Source of the DNA: DTU024 sp964518875
GTDB lineage: Bacteria; Bacillota; Clostridia; Christensenellales; Aristaeellaceae
NCBI GenBank assembly: GCA_964518875.1
Contig: CAZFHI010000011.1
Span: forward strand, 1-53,780
Reading direction: 5' to 3'
Length of the DNA: 53,780 nt
Part shown: piece after piece, positions 1 to 7,855 of the stretch
How the letters are laid out: each line of letters begins with the position of its first letter
Position numbering within the stretch: position 1 is the first letter of the stretch
Translations under genes and position numbers: made by a program
Notes under the pieces: generated by a model
The model's input: the letters and a program-made list of their open reading frames with translations, nothing else
What the model was told of the DNA's origin: nothing
Database searches by the model: none

Positions 1-36
1 AGACTCGATCGCTTTTTTCTCAGCTTTCAGTCTCAC

Positions 37-54
37 ATCTATTGTAAAGCTACA
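37..54. repeat. 18-nt sequence repeated inverted at the far end of the window
   Basis: ATCTATTGTAAAGCTACA here is the exact reverse complement of the last 18 bases of the window (53763-53780). It contains the partly palindromic core TTGTA-aagc-TACAA. Both copies lie upstream of a promoter (murB here, the tRNA operon at the other end), so it may be a shared operator, or simply a repeat at which the assembly stopped. Confidence 0.6.
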
Positions 55-83
55 ATTTAAACGCGCTTCTGACGCTGCCTATA

Positions 84-112
84 TTGCCATAAAGCGCATT
101 TTATGATATAAT
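84..112 (+). promoter_or_regulatory. Predicted sigma-A promoter of murB-whiA
   Basis: A -35 box TTGCCA (84-89) and a -10 box TATAAT (107-112) are separated by 17 nt. Transcription would begin near 119, which lies after the upstream TTG at 116 and so supports the murB start at 149. Confidence 0.7.
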
Positions 113-148
113 TCATTGAATAAAAGCCATAGAAGAGGAGGGCGCTGT

Positions 149-1138
149 TTGCAGGCGGGCAATAAACAAAAGCGCGAAATTTTTTTAGAGCTGCTTAATA
201 AAATCGCTCCGTACAATTTAGACGAGCCTATGTCGAGGCATACAAGCTTTTTATGCGGAGGAAAAGCGGATATTTACGCCGCCTTGTCTCAAGCGGACGC
301 GGCCGCTTCCGCCATGCACTTAGCGAACCTTTTCAACGTGCCCTGCGTTGTGATAGGCAGAGGGTCGAACGTCTTGTTTGCAGACAGCGGCTTTAAAGGC
401 CTTGTGCTTCAATTAAAGGGCGACAGCGTTTCAGCGCAGGGCGACACGCTTTCAGCGTTTGCAGGCACAAGGCTTTCCTACCTTTCCTCAACGGCTAAAA
501 ATCTTTCGCTGACGGGGCTTGAATTTGCGCACGGCATACCGGGCAGCGTGGGCGGCGCCGTGTATATGAACGCGGGATGCTTTGGAAGCAGCGTTTCCGA
601 CACGCTTGTTTTTGCGGATTGCGTTTCAGTTAACGCGCTAAGCCAGGCTGAAAACATAGGTGAAGCTAAAAAATACGCGGAGGCTTTGATAAACAAAGAA
701 ACGCCGCTTAAAATACATAGGTTTTTAAACGAAAAACTTAATTTTTCTTACAGAAACAGTTTAGTAAAAGAAAACAACATGCTTGTTCTGAGCGCGGCGT
801 TTGCGCTTAAAAAAGGAGACGGGGAAGCTATTGCTTCTTCCATGCGGGAAATGCTTGAAAAGCGCCGTAAATCCCAGCCGCTTGAATACCCGAGCGCCGG
901 CTCTTTTTTTAAGCGACCTAAAGACAACTTTGCAGGCGCCCTTATAGAGCAGGCGGGCCTTAAGGGCTTAAGCGTGGGCGGAGCCATGGTAAGCGAAAAG
1001 CACGCGGGCTTTATTATAAATACGGGCGGAGCCACGGCGCAGGACGTTCGGCAGCTTTCAAGAAAGGTACAGGAGAAAGTTTACAGCAGGTTTAACGTGC
1101 TGCTTGAGCCTGAAGTAGAATTCATAGGCTTCGAATGA
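149..1138 (+). CDS. murB: UDP-N-acetylenolpyruvoylglucosamine reductase (MurB)
   Basis: Reduces UDP-GlcNAc-enolpyruvate to UDP-MurNAc with NADPH and FAD, the second committed step of peptidoglycan precursor synthesis in the cytosol. The 329-residue protein shows the FAD-binding GRGSNVLF motif near residues 70-77, GIPGSVGGAV near 129-138, the YRNS segment near 202, and SAGSFFKRP near 249-257, which carries the catalytic serine. A longer frame opens with TTG at 116, but AGAGGAGG at about 134-141 sits at good distance only from the TTG at 149, and the promoter -10 box ends at 112. The stop overlaps the whiA ATG by 4 nt, so the two genes are translationally coupled. Confidence 0.95.
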   Translation: MQAGNKQKREIFLELLNKIAPYNLDEPMSRHTSFLCGGKADIYAALSQADAAASAMHLANLFNVPCVVIGRGSNVLFADSGFKGLVLQLKGDSVSAQGDTLSAFAGTRLSYLSSTAKNLSLTGLEFAHGIPGSVGGAVYMNAGCFGSSVSDTLVFADCVSVNALSQAENIGEAKKYAEALINKETPLKIHRFLNEKLNFSYRNSLVKENNMLVLSAAFALKKGDGEAIASSMREMLEKRRKSQPLEYPSAGSFFKRPKDNFAGALIEQAGLKGLSVGGAMVSEKHAGFIINTGGATAQDVRQLSRKVQEKVYSRFNVLLEPEVEFIGFE

Positions 1139-2097
1139 GTTTTTCATCTGAAATAAAAGAAGAGCTTGCGGGAGGGGAAATCAGGCGCATGTGCTGCGTT
1201 ACGGCGGAGTGCAGCGCGCTTTCGCAGTGCCTTGCTTCTTTTTCCACAAGGGGACGCGGCGCTGTTACCTTGTCCTACGCCTGTCCGAGCCCTACCATAG
1301 CAAAAAGGCTTTTAAAGCTTTTCCGGGCTTTTTCCCTTGATAACATAGGCATAGCCATACGTGAAGACAGGCGCTTTGGCGGCAGGCGCACTATATTATT
1401 AAGCTTAACAGGCGCCGAAGCGCGCAGGATGATGCTGCATCTTCAGATGCTCAGAAGAGAAAACGGCGTGCTGCGCTACAAGCAGATACCGCAGCGCGTA
1501 GTAAGGCGCATATGCTGCCAGAGGGCGTTTATAAGAGGCATGTTTTTAGGCTGCGGCAGCGTTAACGCGCCGGAAAAGGGCTACCATGCGGAGTTTCGCT
1601 TCAGGGATAAAAAAAAGGCGGAGTTCTTTAACCGCGTTTTAGCTCTGCAGAACTTGAACTTCGCAATTTCAAAAAGAAAAACGGACTATGTGGTATATAC
1701 AAAAAAAGGCGCTGAGGTGGCGGACCTTTTAGCCACGATGGAAGCTGTGCGCTCCCTTTTAAAGCTTGAAGACTACCGTACTATGTCGCAGGTTAAGCAG
1801 AAGGCTTTAAGGCAGGTAAACTGCGACAACGCGAATGTGTCGCGTCAGGTGGACGCTTCCCAAAAGCAGCTAGACATAATAAGCCGCATATCTATTTTAT
1901 CCGGCTTGCGCGCCCTGCCTGAAAACCTTGAAGAGCTTGCAAGGCTAAGGATAAGCCACCCTGATTATTCGCTCGCGCAGTTAGGCGAAGCTATGAAAAC
2001 AAAAGTAAGCAAGGCGAGCGTATCCCGCTATTTTAAACAAATGGAAAAATTTGCTGACGGCCTGGATAAAAATACGCCGTTTAGCAGTGATAAATAA
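1135..2097 (+). CDS. whiA: DNA-binding protein WhiA
   Basis: WhiA is a LAGLIDADG-like plus helix-turn-helix protein conserved in Gram-positive bacteria. It governs sporulation in Streptomyces and affects cell division and chromosome segregation in Bacillus. The 320-residue length is typical. The N-terminal part (FSSEIKEELA) and the C-terminal helix-turn-helix (LRISHPDYSLAQLGEAM through KASVSRYFKQM, about residues 270-305) are recognisable. It overlaps murB by ATGA and precedes an HPr-like gene. In many Firmicutes whiA follows rapZ and yvcK; here murB takes that place. The basic patch of arginines at residues 90-130 fits DNA binding. Confidence 0.93.
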   Translation: MSFSSEIKEELAGGEIRRMCCVTAECSALSQCLASFSTRGRGAVTLSYACPSPTIAKRLLKLFRAFSLDNIGIAIREDRRFGGRRTILLSLTGAEARRMMLHLQMLRRENGVLRYKQIPQRVVRRICCQRAFIRGMFLGCGSVNAPEKGYHAEFRFRDKKKAEFFNRVLALQNLNFAISKRKTDYVVYTKKGAEVADLLATMEAVRSLLKLEDYRTMSQVKQKALRQVNCDNANVSRQVDASQKQLDIISRISILSGLRALPENLEELARLRISHPDYSLAQLGEAMKTKVSKASVSRYFKQMEKFADGLDKNTPFSSDK

Positions 2098-2120
2098 AAA
2101 GCAAAAAAGGAGGTGTGCAT

Positions 2121-2390
2121 ATGATAGACATACCTGTTGACCTTGATAGATTTATACCTTTTAATAGGCTGACCGCTCTTAAAATAGCGGAAACGGCAGA
2201 CAGGTTTAAATCAGAATGCCTTGTGCGTTCGCCGCAAAGCGAAATAAACATAAAGAGCATATTAGGCATAATGAGCTTAAAGCCGGGCAGCGCAAATCGC
2301 CTGTTCATAGAAGGCGCGGACGAAAGCGGCGCCTGTGAAGCCATACTTGATATTTTAAAGAACCTTAAACCCGCAAACTGCAGGGAGTAG
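2121..2390 (+). CDS. HPr-like (Crh-like) protein lacking the phosphorylatable histidine
   Basis: An 89-residue HPr-fold protein. Counted from the ATG at 2121 (preceded by AAAAGGAGGT), Ser46 falls exactly in IKSILGIMSL, the regulatory serine segment phosphorylated by HPr kinase in HPr and Crh. The position of the catalytic His15 is Asn15 (RFIPFNRLTAL in place of the GIHARPA type of motif). The protein should therefore not carry phosphate in the sugar phosphotransferase system and is more likely a regulatory partner like Bacillus Crh. It follows whiA at 23 nt, as HPr paralogues often do in Firmicutes. The family is secure from the Ser46 region; the function is inferred. Confidence 0.8.
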   Translation: MIDIPVDLDRFIPFNRLTALKIAETADRFKSECLVRSPQSEINIKSILGIMSLKPGSANRLFIEGADESGACEAILDILKNLKPANCRE

Positions 2391-2404
2391 CTCCCTTGAT
2401 ATTG

Positions 2405-2413
2405 TGGTATAAT
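2405..2413 (+). promoter_or_regulatory. Extended -10 promoter element upstream of dxs
   Basis: TGG-TATAAT at 2405-2413 is a consensus extended -10 element. No good -35 box lies 16-18 nt upstream. The predicted start near 2420 would leave a leader of only about 14 nt containing the ribosome site GGGAGG. Confidence 0.5.
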
Positions 2414-2433
2414 GTCTTTCAGGGAGGAATGCG

Positions 2434-4344
2434 ATGAAACTTAACGATATACATTCTCCGAAAGATCTGAAGCTTGTACCAGCAGATAAGCTTGGAGAGC
2501 TCGCTGATGAAATACGCAGGAAGATTGTGCGCACAGTGTCTGAAAACGGCGGACATTTAGCGAGCAACCTTGGAGTAGTTGAGCTTACAATAGCCCTGCA
2601 CCGCGTGTTTGACAGCCCCAATGATAAAATAATATTCGACGTAGGGCACCAGTGCTATGCGCATAAGCTGCTTACAGGAAGAAATAAAAGCTTCAGCTCG
2701 CTTCGCAGGTTCGGCGGCATAAGCGGTTTCCCTAAAAAAAACGAAAGCGAGCACGACATATATGAAACGGGCCACGCTTCAACCGCTCTGTCAGCGGCGC
2801 TTGGCATAGCGAGGGCGAGGGATCTTAAAAACGAACATTACAGCGTTGTGGTCGTTTTAGGAGACGGCGCCCTTACAGGCGGCATGTGCTATGAAGCCTT
2901 AAACGACGCGGGCAACAGAAAAACGCCGCTTATAGTAATATTAAACGATAACCAGATGAGCATAAGCCCAAACGTCGGCGCTCTTAACAACCATTTAAGC
3001 CGTATGCGCGTAAGCACGCCTTACTTAAAAGCTAAAAAAGACATAACTGATTTTTTAAATAAAATACCTGTAATAGGCGGCGGTCTGTACAAGTTTGTGC
3101 AGGGCGTTAAAAACCATGTGAAGAGAATATTTATTAAGGAAAGCTATTTTACTTCGCTTGGTTTTAAATATTTGGGCCCTATAAACGGGAACGACGAGCA
3201 GGCGATAGAGCATCTGCTTTGCAAGGCGAAGCGCATTAAGGAGCCGGTGCTGCTGCATATAGTAACTAAAAAAGGCGCGGGCTACGGGCCCGCTGAAGCG
3301 GAGCCCGACCGCATGCACGGCACGCCGCCTTTTTCTATTAAGAGCGGTTTTGCTAAAAAAAAGCAAAGCGCGCCGTCTTTTTCAAAAGCCCTTGGGAGCA
3401 AGCTGGTGTCGCTTGCGGATAAGGACAAAAGGGTGGTTGGCATTTCCGCAGCCATGATGAATTCAACAGGCATAGCCGCCCTATATAAAAAATATCCCGA
3501 CAGGGCGTTTGACGTAGGCATAGCGGAAGAGCACGCCGCGGTGCTTGCGGCGGGCCTTGCGACGGGAGGCTTAAAGCCTTATCTGGCCTTGTACGACACT
3601 TTTATGCAAAGAGCAACGGACCAGCTTATAGAGGACATAGCGCTTCAAAACCTGCCAGTTACAGTATGCCTTGACCGCAGCGGCATAGGCGGAGAGGACG
3701 GCGCAACGCACCAGGGCGTGTTCGGCACGGCGCTTTTCCGCTCGGTGCCAAACATAAGGCTTTTAGCGCCAAGGAGCGTTGAAGAGCTTAACCAGATGCT
3801 GGATTACAGCTTAAAAGCGGAAAGCCCCGTAATAATACGCTACGCCAAGGCGGAAGGCGATATGCAGAAGGAACTGCCAGAGCCGCATTTTGAGATAGGC
3901 AGGTGGGAAACGTTAAAAGAAGGCGTGGACCTTATGCTTGTTTCGTTCGGCAGAATGACGGACGAATGCATTAAAGCCTGCGCCGCGCTAAAGGATAAAG
4001 GCATAGACGCGGGCGTAATAAACGCTTCAAGTCTTAAGCCCCTTGATATAGAGCTTCTTAAATACATGAGCTTAAAAAATATACCGTATATTGTAGTGGA
4101 AGAAGAGCAGCTTCAGGGCGGTTTAGGCGGCGCGATAGCGGAGGCCGCTGTGAAGGAATCCTTTACGCCTCCAGCGGATATTTTCGCGCTTCCGGACAGC
4201 TTCACCCAGCACGGGAGCAGAGAAAGCCTTTTAATACAGAATAAGCTCGACTATAAAAACATAGCCGGAAGAGTTGAATTTTTATATGAGGGGAAAATAT
4301 GCGTAAAAGAGCAGACCTTGTCTTATCAGATCAACAAAATATAA
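2434..4344 (+). CDS. dxs: 1-deoxy-D-xylulose-5-phosphate synthase
   Basis: Thiamine-diphosphate enzyme that condenses pyruvate and glyceraldehyde 3-phosphate, the entry step of the MEP isoprenoid pathway; ispE of the same pathway is at 18.5 kb. At 636 residues it is full length. Visible are FDVGHQCYAHKLLTGR near residue 67, the ThDP/Mg motif GDGALTGGMCYEALNDAGN near 146, the catalytic-glutamate region GIAEEHAAVLAAG in the transketolase pyrimidine domain, and the C-terminal domain ending in AGRVEFLYEGK. About the last 15 residues are encoded in the 46-nt overlap with tlyA, an apparent C-terminal extension read across the next gene's start. The ATG is supported by GGGAGG 7-8 nt upstream. Confidence 0.96.
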   Translation: MKLNDIHSPKDLKLVPADKLGELADEIRRKIVRTVSENGGHLASNLGVVELTIALHRVFDSPNDKIIFDVGHQCYAHKLLTGRNKSFSSLRRFGGISGFPKKNESEHDIYETGHASTALSAALGIARARDLKNEHYSVVVVLGDGALTGGMCYEALNDAGNRKTPLIVILNDNQMSISPNVGALNNHLSRMRVSTPYLKAKKDITDFLNKIPVIGGGLYKFVQGVKNHVKRIFIKESYFTSLGFKYLGPINGNDEQAIEHLLCKAKRIKEPVLLHIVTKKGAGYGPAEAEPDRMHGTPPFSIKSGFAKKKQSAPSFSKALGSKLVSLADKDKRVVGISAAMMNSTGIAALYKKYPDRAFDVGIAEEHAAVLAAGLATGGLKPYLALYDTFMQRATDQLIEDIALQNLPVTVCLDRSGIGGEDGATHQGVFGTALFRSVPNIRLLAPRSVEELNQMLDYSLKAESPVIIRYAKAEGDMQKELPEPHFEIGRWETLKEGVDLMLVSFGRMTDECIKACAALKDKGIDAGVINASSLKPLDIELLKYMSLKNIPYIVVEEEQLQGGLGGAIAEAAVKESFTPPADIFALPDSFTQHGSRESLLIQNKLDYKNIAGRVEFLYEGKICVKEQTLSYQINKI

Positions 4345-5093
4345 GCAGGGAAAAGGCGCGGCGCTTCATTATGGAGGGCAGGGTTTTTTTAAAGGAAATG
4401 CGCATAGAAAAGCCGTCGAGCAAGGTTGATGAAGATAAAACGCTCACGCTAAAATATGACGACAAGGCGTTTGCGAGCCGAGGAGGCTATAAGCTTGATA
4501 AGGCTATGGATTTTTTTAACGCTCAGGTAACGGGCCTTGTTTGCCTTGACATAGGCGCCGCGACTGGCGGCTTTACGGACGTTTTGTTAAGGCGCGGGGC
4601 TAGGCACGTGTATTCGATAGACGTAGGCTACGGCCAGATAGCGTGGGAGCTGCGCAATGACGAAAGAGTTACCGTTATGGAGCGCACGAACGCGAGAAAC
4701 CTTACAGCGGATAATTTCAAGCTTAAGCCGGGCTTTGCCGTTATGGACGTGTCTTTTATTTCGATACTTAAAATACTGCCCGCAATAACTACGATATTGG
4801 GGAGCGGCGGGCGCATTGTAACGCTTATAAAGCCGCAGTTTGAAGCGGGAAGAGAAAATATAGGGAAAAACGGCGTGGTGCGCGACGAAAGAATACATCG
4901 CGACGTAATAGCGGGCATAAGAGACGGGCTGCCTGAAAACTGGTGCATGCGGAACCTGTGCTTTTCTCCCATTACGGGACCAAAGGGCAATATAGAGTTT
5001 TTGGCGGACATAAGCGAAGGCGAATACGTTTTGCCTGATGAAACAATAAAAACGGTAGTAAAAGAAGCGCATGAAACGCTTAAAATAAAGTAA
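4299..5093 (+). CDS. tlyA: TlyA family rRNA (cytidine-2'-O)-methyltransferase
   Basis: TlyA-type proteins combine an S4 RNA-binding domain with an FtsJ-like SAM methyltransferase and modify ribosomal RNA; some homologues are also called hemolysins. The S4 domain occupies residues 1-60 (REKARRFIMEGRVFL), and the methyltransferase follows with LDIGAATGGFTDVLLRRGA near 80-98 as the SAM site, an AVMDVSFIS segment near 150 and IKPQFEAG near 180. The 264-residue length is usual. The S4 domain begins right at this ATG, so the 46-nt overlap with dxs is genuine. The dxs-tlyA order is common in Firmicutes. Confidence 0.93.
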   Translation: MRKRADLVLSDQQNISREKARRFIMEGRVFLKEMRIEKPSSKVDEDKTLTLKYDDKAFASRGGYKLDKAMDFFNAQVTGLVCLDIGAATGGFTDVLLRRGARHVYSIDVGYGQIAWELRNDERVTVMERTNARNLTADNFKLKPGFAVMDVSFISILKILPAITTILGSGGRIVTLIKPQFEAGRENIGKNGVVRDERIHRDVIAGIRDGLPENWCMRNLCFSPITGPKGNIEFLADISEGEYVLPDETIKTVVKEAHETLKIK

Positions 5094-5101
5094 GAACCGC
5101 A

Positions 5102-5130
5102 TTGAAAAAAATAACAATTTGATATAAAAT
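5102..5130 (+). promoter_or_regulatory. Predicted promoter of nagA-ROK operon
   Basis: TTGAAA (5102-5107) and TAAAAT (5125-5130) are 17 nt apart, in the short gap after tlyA. The strong ribosome site GAAAGGAG follows before the nagA ATG. Confidence 0.55.
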
Positions 5131-5159
5131 AATTTCAAATTAAATCGAAAGGAGCGCTC

Positions 5160-6317
5160 ATGAAAAAGGCAATTGTAAACGGCGTAATTATGACGCCCGA
5201 GGGTGAAATAAGGGATAAGGCGCTGCACTTTGACAAAAGCATTATTGCGATAGACGATTTAAAAAAATATGCAGCGGATGAAATCATAGACGCCAAAGGC
5301 ATGTACGTGACTCCGGGGCTTGTAGACGTGCATATACACGGATATTTAGGAGAGGACGTGTCGGACGGCAGTGAAAAAGGCCTGCGCAAGATGGCGAAGG
5401 GCGTGCTCGCAAACGGTGTTACGTCTTTTATACCGACTACCATGACTATACCATGGGACGATATAGTTGCCGCGTTTGAGCTCGTAAGAAGCCTGCGTGA
5501 AGAAAGCAGACAGGAAAGCTTTTACGGCGCCGAAATATTAGGCATACACGCTGAAGGACCATATATAAACCCAAAAAAGAAGGGGGCGCAAAAGGATTCC
5601 AACATCTTAGCGCCGGATGCCGATAAAATGCTGCTCTATAAGGACGTAATAAGCATAATAACTATGGCGCCTGAAATGCCGGGCGGCATAGAAGCTATTA
5701 AAAAGTTTGTTAATGAAAGCGATATAAAAGTATCCATAGGGCATACGGACGCAAGCTATGAAAAGGCGGTCGAAGCGATAGACGCAGGCGCCTGCAATAT
5801 TACGCATTTGTTTAACGCCATGACAGGGCTTAACCACAGAGCGCCGGGAGTTGTTGGCGCGGCGCTTACAAAAGACGTTTACTGCCAGATGATAGCTGAC
5901 GGCTTCCACATAAGCCCAGCGCTGTTTTCGCTTGTTTACCGCTTAAAGCAGGATAAGCTCGTGCTTATAACGGATTGCACCAGGGCGGGCGGGCTTGAAG
6001 ACGGCGAGTACACGCTGGGTGGACAGCCTATATTTGTTAAAGGCGTGGAGTGCCGCCTTGCGGACGGAACCATAGCGGGAAGCGTGCTAAAGCTTAACCG
6101 CGCCGTTTATAATCTGCGCGAAAACACAGGCATACCTTTCTATAAAGCTGTAAACGCCGCTTCCATAAACGCCGCTAAGTCTGTGGGCGCGGAGGACAAA
6201 AAAGGCTCTCTTGAAACAGGAAAGGACGCGGATATCGCCATAATGAACGCGGAATGCGAAGTGTACGGCACGTTCGTAAGGGGCGTTAAAAAATACTCAA
6301 AAGGAGATTTAATATGA
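5160..6317 (+). CDS. nagA: N-acetylglucosamine-6-phosphate deacetylase
   Basis: Hydrolyses GlcNAc-6-phosphate to glucosamine-6-phosphate and acetate in amino-sugar catabolism and cell wall recycling. The 385-residue amidohydrolase has the metal motif VDVHIHG with His58 and His60, the glutamate segment HAEGPYINPKKKGAQ near 125-140, IGHTDASY, ITHLFNAM with a metal or substrate histidine, and LITDCTRAGG carrying the catalytic aspartate near 270. The substrate-loop GSVLKLNRAV segment follows. It starts with ATG 5160 after AAAGGAG and its TGA overlaps the ATG of the ROK gene, so the two form an operon. nagB is not in the window. Confidence 0.94.
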   Translation: MKKAIVNGVIMTPEGEIRDKALHFDKSIIAIDDLKKYAADEIIDAKGMYVTPGLVDVHIHGYLGEDVSDGSEKGLRKMAKGVLANGVTSFIPTTMTIPWDDIVAAFELVRSLREESRQESFYGAEILGIHAEGPYINPKKKGAQKDSNILAPDADKMLLYKDVISIITMAPEMPGGIEAIKKFVNESDIKVSIGHTDASYEKAVEAIDAGACNITHLFNAMTGLNHRAPGVVGAALTKDVYCQMIADGFHISPALFSLVYRLKQDKLVLITDCTRAGGLEDGEYTLGGQPIFVKGVECRLADGTIAGSVLKLNRAVYNLRENTGIPFYKAVNAASINAAKSVGAEDKKGSLETGKDADIAIMNAECEVYGTFVRGVKKYSKGDLI

Positions 6318-7696
6318 ACCTTAAAGTAGAAGCTAAATTAGACAAGGATTTTGCCCCTGTTGCCAAAGCGTTCATGGAATACATTGAAGACGTTAAAGCG
6401 TCAAACGACAGTCAAAGGTTCGTCTGCGCGATAGAAAGGGACAATTCATGCTCAACGCCCTTTGTGTGCGACATATTTAAAGACGGCGTAAACTCCGATA
6501 GGACGGTCGCTCTTTTCGACCGCATTATAAAAGGCCTGCTGTGGATGTACGGCGGCTATAAGATTAAAATATACGGTTCAAAAAACATATACGAGCATAT
6601 AAAAAAGGCTTACACCATGCAGGGAGAAAGAGCCTTTGATGTAAACCATATGCAGACTGTTTATGAAAAGCCCTTTGAAGTGCTGTATTTTGACGACCCT
6701 TCAGACATAGAAATACCTCATGAAAACGCGAGCAGCATAGGCAAAAACCTTGACGGCTGCCGCATAGGCTTTGACGCGGGAGGAAGCGACCGCAAGGTAA
6801 GCGCCGTAATAGACGGCAAAACGGTATTTTCTGAAGAAGTGGTGTGGAACCCTAAAACGCAGTCGGATCCGCAGTACCATTACGACGGCATTATGTCCGC
6901 CATGAAGTCCGCCGCTAAGCGCATGCCGCGCGTCGACGCGATAGGCGTTTCAAGCGCGGGCGACTTTGTGGACAACGAAGTAAAGGTGGCTTCACTATTT
7001 TTAAAGGTTTCAAAAAAAGACTTTGATAAGCGCGTTAAAACAATATATAAGGATATAGCCAAGGAGCTTGGCGACGTACCGCTTGCGGTCGCGAACGACG
7101 GGGACGTAACAGCGCTCGCGGGGGCTATGAATTTAAACGAAGGAGAAGTTCTGGGAATAGCCATGGGAACAAGCGAAGCCGGCGGATACGTTGATGAAAA
7201 CATGAACATAGTGGGCTGGCTTAATGAGCTTGCATTTGCCCCTGTCGACATGAACCCTTGCGCCATGGTTGACGAGTGGTCGGGGGACTACGGCTGCGGC
7301 GTTAAATATTTTTCACAGGACGGCGTTATAAAGCTTGCGCCAAATGCCGGCATAGAACTCGACAGCGATCTTTCGCCTGCCGAAAAACTAAAGGCGGTGC
7401 AAAAAAAGCTTGAAGAAAATCACCCTGGCGCCAAAGAAATATTTGAAACGATAGGCGTGTACTTTGGCTATACCGTAGCTTATTACGCTTTGTTTTATAA
7501 AATTAAGCATGTTCTTATACTTGGCCGCGTTACTTCCGGGGAAGGCGGAACAATAATATTAAACAAAGCGGAAGAAGTGCTTTCAAAGGAGTTTCCTGAA
7601 ATCGCAAAACAAATCAAGCTTCACATACCGGATGAAAACAGCCGCCGCGTAGGGCAGTCCGTCGCGGCTGCAAGCCTTCCTGAAATAAGCAAATAA
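6314..7696 (+). CDS. ROK-family sugar kinase-like protein with N-terminal extension
   Basis: Residues from about 148 onward form a ROK (repressor, ORF, kinase) domain: phosphate-1 motif IGFDAGGSDRK near 150, the acidic segment ANDGDVTALAGAM with the probable catalytic Asp near 258, and GIAMGTSEAGGYVD near 280. Residues 1-147 precede the kinase fold and match no domain I recognise. The usual ROK zinc motif of the CxCGxxGC type is reduced to DYGCGVKYF. Overlap with nagA by 4 nt suggests it phosphorylates an amino sugar such as GlcNAc or ManNAc, but the substrate cannot be read from the sequence. At 460 residues it is longer than a plain ROK kinase (about 300). Confidence 0.75.
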   Translation: MNLKVEAKLDKDFAPVAKAFMEYIEDVKASNDSQRFVCAIERDNSCSTPFVCDIFKDGVNSDRTVALFDRIIKGLLWMYGGYKIKIYGSKNIYEHIKKAYTMQGERAFDVNHMQTVYEKPFEVLYFDDPSDIEIPHENASSIGKNLDGCRIGFDAGGSDRKVSAVIDGKTVFSEEVVWNPKTQSDPQYHYDGIMSAMKSAAKRMPRVDAIGVSSAGDFVDNEVKVASLFLKVSKKDFDKRVKTIYKDIAKELGDVPLAVANDGDVTALAGAMNLNEGEVLGIAMGTSEAGGYVDENMNIVGWLNELAFAPVDMNPCAMVDEWSGDYGCGVKYFSQDGVIKLAPNAGIELDSDLSPAEKLKAVQKKLEENHPGAKEIFETIGVYFGYTVAYYALFYKIKHVLILGRVTSGEGGTIILNKAEEVLSKEFPEIAKQIKLHIPDENSRRVGQSVAAASLPEISK

Positions 7697-7741
7697 GCTG
7701 AAAGCTTTAGAACAAAGCTTTCTTAAGGCGCTTTGCCTTAA

Positions 7742-7786
7742 TATAAAGCAAGCGGGACGTTTCACATGTTTCCCGCTTGCTTTATA
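7742..7786. terminator. Rho-independent terminator after the nagA-ROK operon
   Basis: A perfect 16-bp stem (7742-7757 with 7771-7786, arms containing AAAGCAAGCGGGA) and a 13-nt loop, followed by a weak T-rich tail. The stem ends in A/T pairs on both sides, so it may act in either direction. Confidence 0.8.
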
Positions 7787-7855
7787 ATTATGTGCGAACG
7801 GGCGCGATATATGGTACAATAATACAGTAGTTTGTTTTGGGGGTCTGATATTTTT

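Noticed and set aside
4587..5228. Long antisense frame of 213 codons opposite tlyA
   Set aside because: Composition is typical of a shadow frame (excess Tyr, Arg, His), with no ribosome site; tlyA on the other strand is clear.
7791..7803. PurBox operator before purR
   Set aside because: A single CGAAC lies here, but the paired inverted arrangement of known PurBoxes is not seen.
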